From Deltaproteobacteria bacterium (lineage in GTDB: Bacteria > Desulfobacterota > BSN033 > UBA1163): a DNA stretch of 64,000 nt. The notes under the pieces are model-generated. The model was not told the DNA's origin, made no database searches, and saw only the letters and a list, made by a program, of their open reading frames with translations. The DNA lies in NCBI GenBank assembly GCA_016875195.1, contig VGRY01000014.1, positions 1-64,000 on the forward strand, in the 5' to 3' direction. The translations under genes and the position numbers were made by a program. This document shows, one piece after another, positions 26,708 to 32,900 of this stretch; within the stretch, counting starts at the first letter, position 1, and each line of letters begins with the position of its first letter.

Positions 26708-27580
26708 TTATAATCCGACCCGATCGAGAAGGGGAATGACCAGGTTCTCCCATCCAATGGGGATGATCTGAATCCCCTGGCATAGAGGTTTCACGTCCGC
26801 AATGAGATCTGCGGCGATTTCGATGCTTGTTGCCTGTTTGTCCTGGGCCCTGAGCAAACGATCGATTATGGCATCCGGGATAGATGCCCCTTCCACATGT
26901 TTACTGATATATCGGGCCATCCCGACTGATTTGAGCAAGGTGATGCTTGCTATGATGGGGGTTTTGAAATGGGCCGCCTTCTTCATAAAGTCTTCAAGCA
27001 GGCTTGGATTATAGATGGAACCGGCAAAGAAGAAGCTGGCTCCCTCCCGGATCTTCTTCTCCATATTCACGAGCTCGGCCTCGAGTTGGGCCCCCTGAGC
27101 CGCTGCATTGATCTGTGTTCCGACAAAGAAGGCGGGTTTCCCCTTGAGGTCATTCCCCACAAGATCATAGCCTTCCTGGAGTCGTTTGGCGGCGCCGAGC
27201 AAACCCATCACATCGAGATCGAATACCGGTGGGGCTTCAAAGTGATCCCCGATGGAGGGAGGGTCTCCTTGAAGGAGGAGGAGATTCTTCAGGCCAAAGG
27301 CAGCAGCATTGAGGAGTTCCGATTGAAGGGTCAATCGATTTCGGTTACTGCAGGAGAGATTGTAAATGACCTCCATCCCCTTTTCCTGCAGAAGGGCAGA
27401 TGCCGAGAGAGACCCCAGCCTCATGATAGCCCCTTGAAGGTCGGGGACGTTGATGGCGCCGAGACGGCCTTTCCATCGTTTCGCTTGTTCAAAGAGTTCG
27501 GAGAGATCGATTCCTTTGGGGGGCTGAAGTTCAGCCGTTACCACAAACTTGCCTGAATCGAGTTGTTCCTTGAATGACAT
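26708..27580 (-). CDS. metF: MetF-like methylenetetrahydrofolate reductase paralog 2
   Basis: 290 residues from MSFKEQLDSGK at 27580 (AGGAGAAAGCCC site); the longer frame runs into repeat DNA. Family motifs: VVTAELQPPKGID (catalytic Glu), SCSNRNRLTLQSEL, LLLQGDPPSIGD (flavin Asp) and GASFFFAGSIYNP. It would reduce methylene-THF to methyl-THF using reduced flavin. It heads the transcription unit with two kinases and a response regulator, driven by a strong promoter at 27841-27868. MetV, its usual partner, lies 540 bases upstream on the same strand. Confidence 0.88.
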   Translation of the reverse strand: MSFKEQLDSGKFVVTAELQPPKGIDLSELFEQAKRWKGRLGAINVPDLQGAIMRLGSLSASALLQEKGMEVIYNLSCSNRNRLTLQSELLNAAAFGLKNLLLLQGDPPSIGDHFEAPPVFDLDVMGLLGAAKRLQEGYDLVGNDLKGKPAFFVGTQINAAAQGAQLEAELVNMEKKIREGASFFFAGSIYNPSLLEDFMKKAAHFKTPIIASITLLKSVGMARYISKHVEGASIPDAIIDRLLRAQDKQATSIEIAADLIADVKPLCQGIQIIPIGWENLVIPLLDRVGL

Positions 27581-27658
27581 GGGCTTTCTCCTCTCGCATC
27601 CCTGAAGTTGAAAATGTCGTAACACTTTAGTTGTTTGAAAATCTTTGTAAAATCCCTC

Positions 27659-27727
27659 CCGACCTCCCTTTTCCAAAGGGAGGAGAAACATTTCCCCCTT
27701 TTGACAAAGGGGGATGAAGAGGGATTA
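27659..27727. repeat. C/G-rich palindromic repeat
   Basis: CCTCCCTTTTCCAAAGGGAGG followed by CCCCCTTTTGACAAAGGGGG, within outer complementary ends (CCCTCC, GAGGGATTA). The same type occurs at 28873-28924, 36692-36764, 50272-50321 and 51660-51784 and inside the MITE-like elements. Here it lies in the long leader of metF2. Confidence 0.7.
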
Positions 27728-27801
27728 GATAAGTTTTTTCAAAGCGCTAAAATGTTACAAAATGTCTTTGTTTTTTAATACGTTCGCCCCCTGATTGAAC
27801 A

Positions 27802-27868
27802 GCGCCTCTTGTTAACGGCAAGAGAGCGAAAAGTCGGAACATTATATAATTTAGAGGGAAAAAGTCAA
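27802..27868 (-). promoter_or_regulatory. metF2 promoter and leader hairpin
   Basis: On the minus strand TTGACT (27863-27868) and a perfect TATAAT (27841-27846) are separated by 16 bases. Just downstream the leader has a hairpin CTCTTG-CCGTTAA-CAAGAG (27805-27823 on plus). The start of transcription should lie near 27834, giving a leader of about 250 bases that carries a C-rich palindrome. Confidence 0.7.
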
Positions 27869-27920
27869 TGCCCTGTTATTGTCTGTATTGCCTTATTGTT
27901 CTTTGGCCACCCGTCGGAAT

Positions 27921-28072
27921 TCCGTTCATGGTTCGATCCTGAGCGAACCGTTCACCCTTCGAGAGCCTCAGGGCGAACGGTGAGTCGAAAGGCTCACCAT
28001 GAACGGACTACAACATGTTATAAAACTATCATTTAACCGTTCGTCCTGAGTGTGTCGAAGGACGAATGGCTG
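27921..28072. repeat. palindromic repeats, CGTTCGTCCTGAG type
   Basis: A first unit (27921-28007) has TCCGTTCATGGTTCGA paired with CTCACCATGAACGGA and inner CCTCAGGGCGAACGG; a second, smaller one (28036-28072) has CCGTTCGTCCTGAG with GTCGAAGGACGAATGG. They separate metV from the metF2 promoter. A fragment of the same kind is at 20450-20500. Confidence 0.65.
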
Positions 28073-28116
28073 GTTACAACACAATCTGCCTCCGGCAGAA
28101 ATGGAGGAGTCGGGTT

Positions 28117-28791
28117 TTATCTGGCATATCTTTTTTGATAGTCTTCGTGGACCATGGTTCCACGGGTCTGGTTTTTCCACTCCCTGGCGGGTTTGACCTT
28201 CAGGATGTTTTCCAGACGGTTTTGGTCCTTCAAACGCTTAAAAATTTCATACCAGGCGCAAGGAGTATCTTTGCTCACCTCACACTTTCCTTCCCGGGAG
28301 GTGCCTCCGCAGGGACCATTGAAAAGGGTTTTTGCACACCTTGTGATGGGACAGATTCCTGCCGTTTCACCGAGGACACATTCCCGACAGGTTCGGCAAT
28401 TTTCCTCAAACCAACCGAGATCCCGGTCAACCCCGACAAAGACGGTATTGAGGGCTGGAAAGACGGGCTTGGCAGGGTATCGGTCAGCCAGGAACTGGGC
28501 GCCAGCGCCACAAGCCATGGACAGGATGGCATCATAATTCTTTGCGATCTCATCCAATTCAGGATAGAAATCTCCGTTGCATTGGCGTTCGATGGTAAAG
28601 CCCTCCGGCCGAAGCGCGATGCTTTCCTGCTGTAGTACATTGGCGAGGTCTTCATTTAATTGGTTGACCTCCTTCTGCCCGCCCGTAAAACAGATGGAGG
28701 TGCACCCGCCACAACCCACATTTAAGACCTTTTTGTAACCCTTGATCATCTCTTTGATCTCTTCTAAAGGTTTTTTCTCGGCAACGATCAT
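28117..28791 (-). CDS. metV: MetV, zinc-containing partner of methylenetetrahydrofolate reductase
   Basis: A 224-residue protein. The N-terminal part has VGCGGCTSICFTGGQ (cysteines 27, 30, 34); the C-terminal cluster has CRTCREC (132-138), ICPITRC, LFNGPCGG, GKCEV and CAWYEI, the MTHFR C-terminal (MetV) signature. MetV forms the MetFV methylene-THF reductase core of acetogens and links MetF to other redox subunits. The same cluster forms the C-terminus of the fusion protein at 20643-22652. It lies downstream of the cytochrome/HdrC-like genes on the same strand, separated by 226 bases with a C-rich palindrome. Start ATG at 28791 with GAGGAGAACA. Confidence 0.9.
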   Translation of the reverse strand: MIVAEKKPLEEIKEMIKGYKKVLNVGCGGCTSICFTGGQKEVNQLNEDLANVLQQESIALRPEGFTIERQCNGDFYPELDEIAKNYDAILSMACGAGAQFLADRYPAKPVFPALNTVFVGVDRDLGWFEENCRTCRECVLGETAGICPITRCAKTLFNGPCGGTSREGKCEVSKDTPCAWYEIFKRLKDQNRLENILKVKPAREWKNQTRGTMVHEDYQKRYAR

Positions 28792-28872
28792 TGTTCTCCT
28801 CCCGTTGGTTGAATGTTTAAAGTTATTAAGGGGTTCATAATTGAAAAGACATGTTATTCGGAAAATCTCCCG

Positions 28873-28924
28873 TAACCCCCCTTTCTCCCCCCCTTAATTT
28901 AAGGGGGGAATAGAGGGGGGTTAT
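28873..28924. repeat. C/G-rich palindromic repeat
   Basis: TAACCCCCCTTTCTCCCCCC pairs with GGGGGGAATAGAGGGGGGTTA around TTAATTTAA. Upstream bases AGTTATTAAGGGGTTCATAAT (28823-28843) resemble the MITE-like end, so this may be a truncated copy. It lies between the cytochrome c gene and metV. Confidence 0.65.
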
Positions 28925-29017
28925 AAGAGAGGCCCTTCATCCCTTTGACAAAGGGAACGAAGGAAAGAATTATCTTCCGTGTCTATACAATTTTGGACTG
29001 ATTAATAGATGATTCCT

Positions 29018-29422
29018 TCACTTCCGCACATGGCATCCGCCACAATAGCGGGGCGGAGTTTTCTTCTGATCCTTCATGGGTTTCTTGTGGCAGCCGATGC
29101 ATTGCCCATGATAGGCCTCTTCGAGATTAAGTTTGGATTTGGACCCGTGGCAGGCAGAGCACTGAATCTCCTTACTTCCCTCCACCAGTTTACTTTCATC
29201 AAGGACATTTTCGCCCTTTTCATAGAGGTGGTGGCAATCCTTGCAGGACAGTCCCTTTTCAGCATGGAGGTTATGCTGAAAGATCACAGCAGGCCGCTTT
29301 TTCCCTGCCCCACCCTTTGACGAATCAAGGGTCATTTTGTCTGATTGGGCCATGAGGGCAGGGGCTGCTAACAAGGTCATGGTGATGGTGATGAATCCGA
29401 TATAGAATCCTAACCTTTTCAT
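29018..29422 (-). CDS. tetraheme cytochrome c (class III, c3/c7-like), exported
   Basis: A 134-residue protein with a signal peptide (YIGFITITMTLLAAPALMA) and four CxxCH sites: CKDCH, CSACH, CIGCH and CGGCH. Distal histidines (FQHNLHAEKG, HHLYEKG, EAYHGQ) match the bis-His pattern of class III cytochromes. It would be a periplasmic electron carrier. It is third in line after a cytochrome b-like membrane gene and an HdrC-like gene, an arrangement resembling the Tmc (TmcA/B/C) complex of sulfate reducers, and it precedes metV. Start ATG at 29422, with GGAGAATAGGAT upstream. Confidence 0.92.
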   Translation of the reverse strand: MKRLGFYIGFITITMTLLAAPALMAQSDKMTLDSSKGGAGKKRPAVIFQHNLHAEKGLSCKDCHHLYEKGENVLDESKLVEGSKEIQCSACHGSKSKLNLEEAYHGQCIGCHKKPMKDQKKTPPRYCGGCHVRK

Positions 29423-29453
29423 ATCCTATTCTCCCGCAAGAAGTGATTCGTCG

Positions 29454-29867
29454 TTACAACCAGCTTTCCGAAGAGTTTTCGTTTCGTTGGGGATAAACCT
29501 CTTGAGACCTCAAGACAGCTCGGGCAAAGGCGATCATGTTCGGGACATGAATGCCGATCGGGCAGTAACAGCGGCTGCAGAGCACGCAGTTTCTCCAGAC
29601 GATCCCCCTCATTTCATCTAAAGCTTTTTGGTCGACCTTCCCTCTCTTTCGATAGAGTTTTCCCAGGGAGTTGATGACTTTGTAAGAGGGCATGTACTGG
29701 GGATCTTTTTTATGTTTCATGTAGAGGAAACAGCTTTCCGCACAGAGACTACAGTGGGCGCAGTAGGAAAGAAACCGTTTCATCTTCCCTTTTCTGCGGT
29801 CAAGCATTGTTTTGATTTTTTTCGTATCAATTTTTTTTATTTCCCGATTCGAGATGACCTTATCCAT
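29454..29867 (-). CDS. HdrC-like dicluster 4Fe-4S protein
   Basis: 137 residues from MDKVISNREIKK at 29867 (AAGGAGACATGCT site). Two cysteine groups, CAHCSLCAESC and CVLCSRCYCP, fit a HdrC-type two-cluster protein. There are no CCG domains, so it corresponds only to the ferredoxin part of TmcB/HdrD proteins. It sits between the cytochrome b-like and cytochrome c genes with short gaps (58 and 31 bases). It probably carries electrons between the membrane protein and a cytoplasmic partner; MetV/MetF are the candidates by context. Confidence 0.82.
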   Translation of the reverse strand: MDKVISNREIKKIDTKKIKTMLDRRKGKMKRFLSYCAHCSLCAESCFLYMKHKKDPQYMPSYKVINSLGKLYRKRGKVDQKALDEMRGIVWRNCVLCSRCYCPIGIHVPNMIAFARAVLRSQEVYPQRNENSSESWL

Positions 29868-29887
29868 AGCATGTCTCCTTGTCGCTT

Positions 29888-29923
29888 CCGTTAGGCATGA
29901 TCGACCGTTTAACTGTCTAACGG
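29888..29923. repeat. small hairpin with CCGTTAG/CTAACGG ends
   Basis: CCGTTAG (29888-29894) and CTAACGG (29917-29923) flank 22 bases. The same terminal stem closes the larger element at 43719-43809. It lies just upstream of the ribosome site of the HdrC-like gene. Confidence 0.5.
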
Positions 29924-29925
29924 GT

Positions 29926-30591
29926 TTACCAAGTCCTGGAGCCCCGGAGGAATCCGTATTCTCCCCCGAGGAAGAAGCGGTATAGAAAGAAAAAAAGCAT
30001 GTGTCCCAATTTGGTGAAGGGAATCGTGATGAGCATGATATTCCCCGATAATATGTGGAGCATGATGATTGTTTCGTAATGGAACCACTGACGGTAGGCA
30101 AAATATCCTGTCAGAAAAGGAGCGACAGCGATGAGCAAGACCACATAATCGTAAAGCGTTGTGATTGCCCTGACCCGGGCAAGAAAGAGCCGTCGCCCGA
30201 GAAAATAGGCTCCGCAGAATAGAATGATCAGAGTCAACCCATCGGAAAGCGTTTCGGGCAGGCTGAACAGGCTCCATCCACAGGATTGATTTAAGAGGAT
30301 GTTGTGCCCGAGGAGAAAAAGAGGGGTGATGATCAGGAGAAGATGGAAAACCGAGGTAACGATCGTCAGGACAGGATCGGTTTTCCAGAGCGTTCCGTTC
30401 AGCGAAGTCAGGCATGAAGCGATGATTGTTTTTGCTGTTTTCTTTTCCGGCTTGATCTCCTGGGGAAGGGGGGGACGACCCCACTCCTTCTTTTGGGTCA
30501 GTCTGAAAAATTGAATCAACTGGAAGAGGAGCCCCAAAATAAAGACGATAAAAGCAATCGTGATCAACGGCCCTTGAATAAATTCATACAT
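29926..30591 (-). CDS. cytochrome b-like membrane subunit (TmcC/NarI/DsrM-like)
   Basis: A 221-residue protein with about five to six helices. Histidines inside helices (VFHLLLIITPLFLLGHNI; FHYETIIMLHILSGN; FTKLGHMLFFF) suggest two b hemes as in NarI, DsrM and TmcC. It would exchange electrons with menaquinone. It is the first gene of the Tmc-like set membrane protein - HdrC-like - tetraheme cytochrome. Start ATG at 30591 after AGGAGAAGGTC. Confidence 0.8.
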   Translation of the reverse strand: MYEFIQGPLITIAFIVFILGLLFQLIQFFRLTQKKEWGRPPLPQEIKPEKKTAKTIIASCLTSLNGTLWKTDPVLTIVTSVFHLLLIITPLFLLGHNILLNQSCGWSLFSLPETLSDGLTLIILFCGAYFLGRRLFLARVRAITTLYDYVVLLIAVAPFLTGYFAYRQWFHYETIIMLHILSGNIMLITIPFTKLGHMLFFFLYRFFLGGEYGFLRGSRTW

Positions 30592-30650
30592 GACCTTCTC
30601 CTTCTCTCTGCAAGAATAAGTTACTTCTCCTCATGCTTTTTGCATCTCAC

Positions 30651-30779
30651 GCGTTTAACGTTGGCGAAGCTCGTATCGAGGCTCGTATATAGATACTGGA
30701 TGCTCGAGTTTCTAACTTTGAGCTTCTTGACACGATACTAGCATCGGTACCGTTTACCGATTGAAGTTAGCCGAGCCTC
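30651..30779. repeat. CTCGTATCG-type palindromic element, copy 1
   Basis: Begins CGTTTAACGTTGGCGAAGC, continues CTCGTATCGAGGCTCG and ends CGAGCCTC two bases before the metF3 stop codon. GAGGCTCG (30679-30686) pairs with CGAGCCTC (30772-30779). The CGTTTAACGTTG...GAGGCTCG module occurs inverted at 62187-62220, while GGATGCTCGAGTTTC occurs in direct orientation in both copies. Confidence 0.7.
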
Positions 30780-30780
30780 T

Positions 30781-31698
30781 TTAGACCACAGGCCTGGGCA
30801 GGAGTTTTGCGCGCTCGGCAATTTCCGGCACCTTGTGCTCCCATTCAATAGCCATGAGATGAACGCCATGAACTCCTTTCATCTCCTTTAACTCCTGAAT
30901 CTGTTCCACGCAGAAGTTAATCCCTTCTTCAGCTGCTTTTTTCGCTTGTACGATCCGATTGATGACCTCATCCGGGATGATGATGCCGGAGACGTTCTTC
31001 GCCATATAGCGGGCCATACCTCCAGATTTGAGAGGGGTGATCCCCGCCAATATATGGACCTTTTCAGTCAAACCCATGTCATTGGCCTGCTTGATCCATT
31101 CGCGGAACATCTTCATGTCATAGATACACTGGGTCTGTATGAAGTCGGCCCCTGCTTCCACTTTTTTAGCAAGGCGATAAACTCGCCACTCATAAGGTTC
31201 GGCAAACGGGTTTTCAGCCGCACCAATAAACATCCGGGGAGGGCCATCAATCTCATCGCCATTGAGAAATTTTTTCTCATCCCTCATCTTTTTAACGAGA
31301 CTGATGAGCTGAATGGAATCGATGTCAAAGACGCCTTTGGTCAAGGGATGGTTTCCGAACTGTTGATGGTCGCCCGAAAGGCAGAGCATATTCCGGATGC
31401 CATGGGCGTAGGCTCCGAGGATATCGCTCTGGATGGCAATGCGGTTACGGTCCCGGCAAACCATCTGATAATTGGGCTCTAACCCCTCCTGGAGGGCGAT
31501 GAGGCCAGCGCCCCAGCTCGACATGCGCACGACAGCGGTCTGGTTATCTGTGATATTGACCGCATCGACGAGGCCTTTCAGGTAACCTGCCTTTTTCCTG
31601 ACGTGGTCTCCATTGGCTCCCTGAGGAGGGCCAAGTTCTCCGGTAAATGCAAAATGTCCCGCTTCGAGAGTTCTTTCAAGACGGCTTCCTGATTTCAT
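30781..31698 (-). CDS. metF: MetF methylenetetrahydrofolate reductase paralog 3 (operon copy)
   Basis: 305 residues from MKSGSRLERT at 31698 (GGAGAAGGAGTGCCT site). Motifs: FTGELGPPQGAN (catalytic Glu), VCRDRNRIAIQ, LCLSGDHQQFG (flavin Asp), ADFIQTQCIYD and LAGITPLKSGGMARYM. This copy most resembles MetF of acetogens and lies at the end of the CODH/ACS-diaphorase transcription unit, so it is the likely main Wood-Ljungdahl enzyme. It starts 39 bases after the 134-residue unknown protein. The nearby NuoE/F/G-like genes suggest NADH supply, perhaps as one complex. Confidence 0.92.
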   Translation of the reverse strand: MKSGSRLERTLEAGHFAFTGELGPPQGANGDHVRKKAGYLKGLVDAVNITDNQTAVVRMSSWGAGLIALQEGLEPNYQMVCRDRNRIAIQSDILGAYAHGIRNMLCLSGDHQQFGNHPLTKGVFDIDSIQLISLVKKMRDEKKFLNGDEIDGPPRMFIGAAENPFAEPYEWRVYRLAKKVEAGADFIQTQCIYDMKMFREWIKQANDMGLTEKVHILAGITPLKSGGMARYMAKNVSGIIIPDEVINRIVQAKKAAEEGINFCVEQIQELKEMKGVHGVHLMAIEWEHKVPEIAERAKLLPRPVV

Positions 31699-31737
31699 AG
31701 GCACTCCTTCTCCTTTTGATAAGGATTTCACATATCT

Positions 31738-32142
31738 CTATATAACACTGCATATCTCGGGCAATGATTTTTCGGAGGATGTATTCCGGATATAATGAAT
31801 CATGTGATTGATGGTGGCAATGGCCAGGACAGAAAGATCGTCCCCTTTTAACTCCCTCACCTTTTCTCCTGCGAAAAGGACCTGCATGGAAGAGGGGAAT
31901 TCCTCGTCTTTCCGGTTATAGAGAAAATAGATTTCCACCCCCGGATAAAATACCTTCTTCACCATCCAGTCGCAACGGATGGGAGGGGTAGCCACCTGTT
32001 CTCCTCCTATATATTGAATCATCTTCTCCACATCACCCAGATATTCAAAGATCTCCGCCCTCCGAGCCACCTCTTTTTTTAGATAAAGATCGTGGACAAC
32101 GACCCCTTCGATTTCCTTCAGGGTTAAGAACTCTTTATCCAT
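31738..32142 (-). CDS. uncharacterised 134-residue protein of the diaphorase-MetF operon
   Basis: No family recognised. It is acidic/hydrophobic mixed, begins MDKEFLTLKEIEG, has no cysteine cluster (single cysteines only), no signal peptide and no membrane helix. It contains IRCDWMVKKVFYPGVEIYFLYN and a C-terminal helix VLAIATINHMIHYI. It overlaps the NuoG-like gene by 8 bases and precedes metF3 by 39, so translation is probably coupled. A structural adaptor between the diaphorase and MetF is a possibility from context only. Confidence 0.7.
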   Translation of the reverse strand: MDKEFLTLKEIEGVVVHDLYLKKEVARRAEIFEYLGDVEKMIQYIGGEQVATPPIRCDWMVKKVFYPGVEIYFLYNRKDEEFPSSMQVLFAGEKVRELKGDDLSVLAIATINHMIHYIRNTSSEKSLPEICSVI

Positions 32143-32794
32143 CTGCTTTGCCTCCTGTTTCTTTTAGGTAGAGAGCGCCTGTCGGACAGACTTTCACACA
32201 CTCCAGGCAGGACTCACATCCGACGGAAGCGAGCGGAAGGTGGTCAAATGTGGTGACCACCATTTCGAACCCCCGATGGGCAAAATCAAGAAAGGATTTT
32301 CCCATCCCCTGACACATCAGGACACACTTCCCGCACTTAACGCACTTTCTCGGGTCATGAGTGAAGAGCGGATGGGAATCGTCGATCGGGAGATCACGAG
32401 CGAGACTCCTCAGGGTTTTAGGCTGAAGGGTCATCTTGAGGGATGAAGCCAGTTTGATCAGGTGACAGGTCTTTCTCTTTGCGCAATTTTTACAATCGAT
32501 CTGGTGGTCGCTCATGATGAGTTCAAAAGCCATTCTCCTCATCCTCTCGACCTTTTCCGTATGGGCATAAACTTTCATCTTGTCGCGAACTGGTTCTGAA
32601 CAGGCGGTCGTCATCTCCCTGCGGCCGCTGACTTCAACTTCTACCAGGCAAAGGCGGCATCCTCCGAAAGGAAGTTCGTCGTGCTCGGTGGCGCAGAGAT
32701 GGGGAATGTAGATCCCCGAACGGAGTGCGGCCCAGAGAATCTTTTCTCCTGGCTCTGCTGTTATCTCCTGACCATCAATCGTAAAAGAAGGCAT
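32135..32794 (-). CDS. NuoG/HoxU-like iron-sulfur subunit of an NADH diaphorase
   Basis: A 219-residue protein corresponding to the N-terminal part of NuoG/HydA. There is a 2Fe-2S ferredoxin fold (IPHLCATEHDELPFGGCRLC ... TACSEP), a His-ligated 4Fe-4S motif (HQIDCKNCAKRKTC) and two 4Fe-4S motifs (CVKCGKCVLMC, CESCLECVKVCP). There is no hydrogenase H-cluster or molybdopterin domain, so it ends as an electron-wire subunit. With the NuoF- and NuoE-like proteins it forms a HoxEFU/HndABC-like module that would move electrons between NADH and ferredoxin or a partner enzyme. Start ATG at 32794. Confidence 0.9.
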   Translation of the reverse strand: MPSFTIDGQEITAEPGEKILWAALRSGIYIPHLCATEHDELPFGGCRLCLVEVEVSGRREMTTACSEPVRDKMKVYAHTEKVERMRRMAFELIMSDHQIDCKNCAKRKTCHLIKLASSLKMTLQPKTLRSLARDLPIDDSHPLFTHDPRKCVKCGKCVLMCQGMGKSFLDFAHRGFEMVVTTFDHLPLASVGCESCLECVKVCPTGALYLKETGGKADG

Positions 32795-32809
32795 AGTTTT
32801 TTAGTCCCG

Positions 32810-32900
32810 TAGTCTTATAGTCTAATCGTCTTGTAGTCGTATAGTTTTGATTTACGATTATTTGACTATGCGACGATGCGACTTTCTGACGATACGACTA
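32810..32900. repeat. tandem-armed hairpin, ATAGTC family, copy 1, running into the upstream gene
   Basis: The left arm has TAGTCCCGTAGTCTTATAGT-type units; the right arm has GACTATGCGACGATGCGACT-type units, inverted. The right arm extends past the stop codon of the NuoF-like gene (TAG at 32866-32868) into its coding sequence, so about the last 11 codons (VSSESRIVA) are made of the repeat. Second copy at 44791-44879. Confidence 0.75.
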
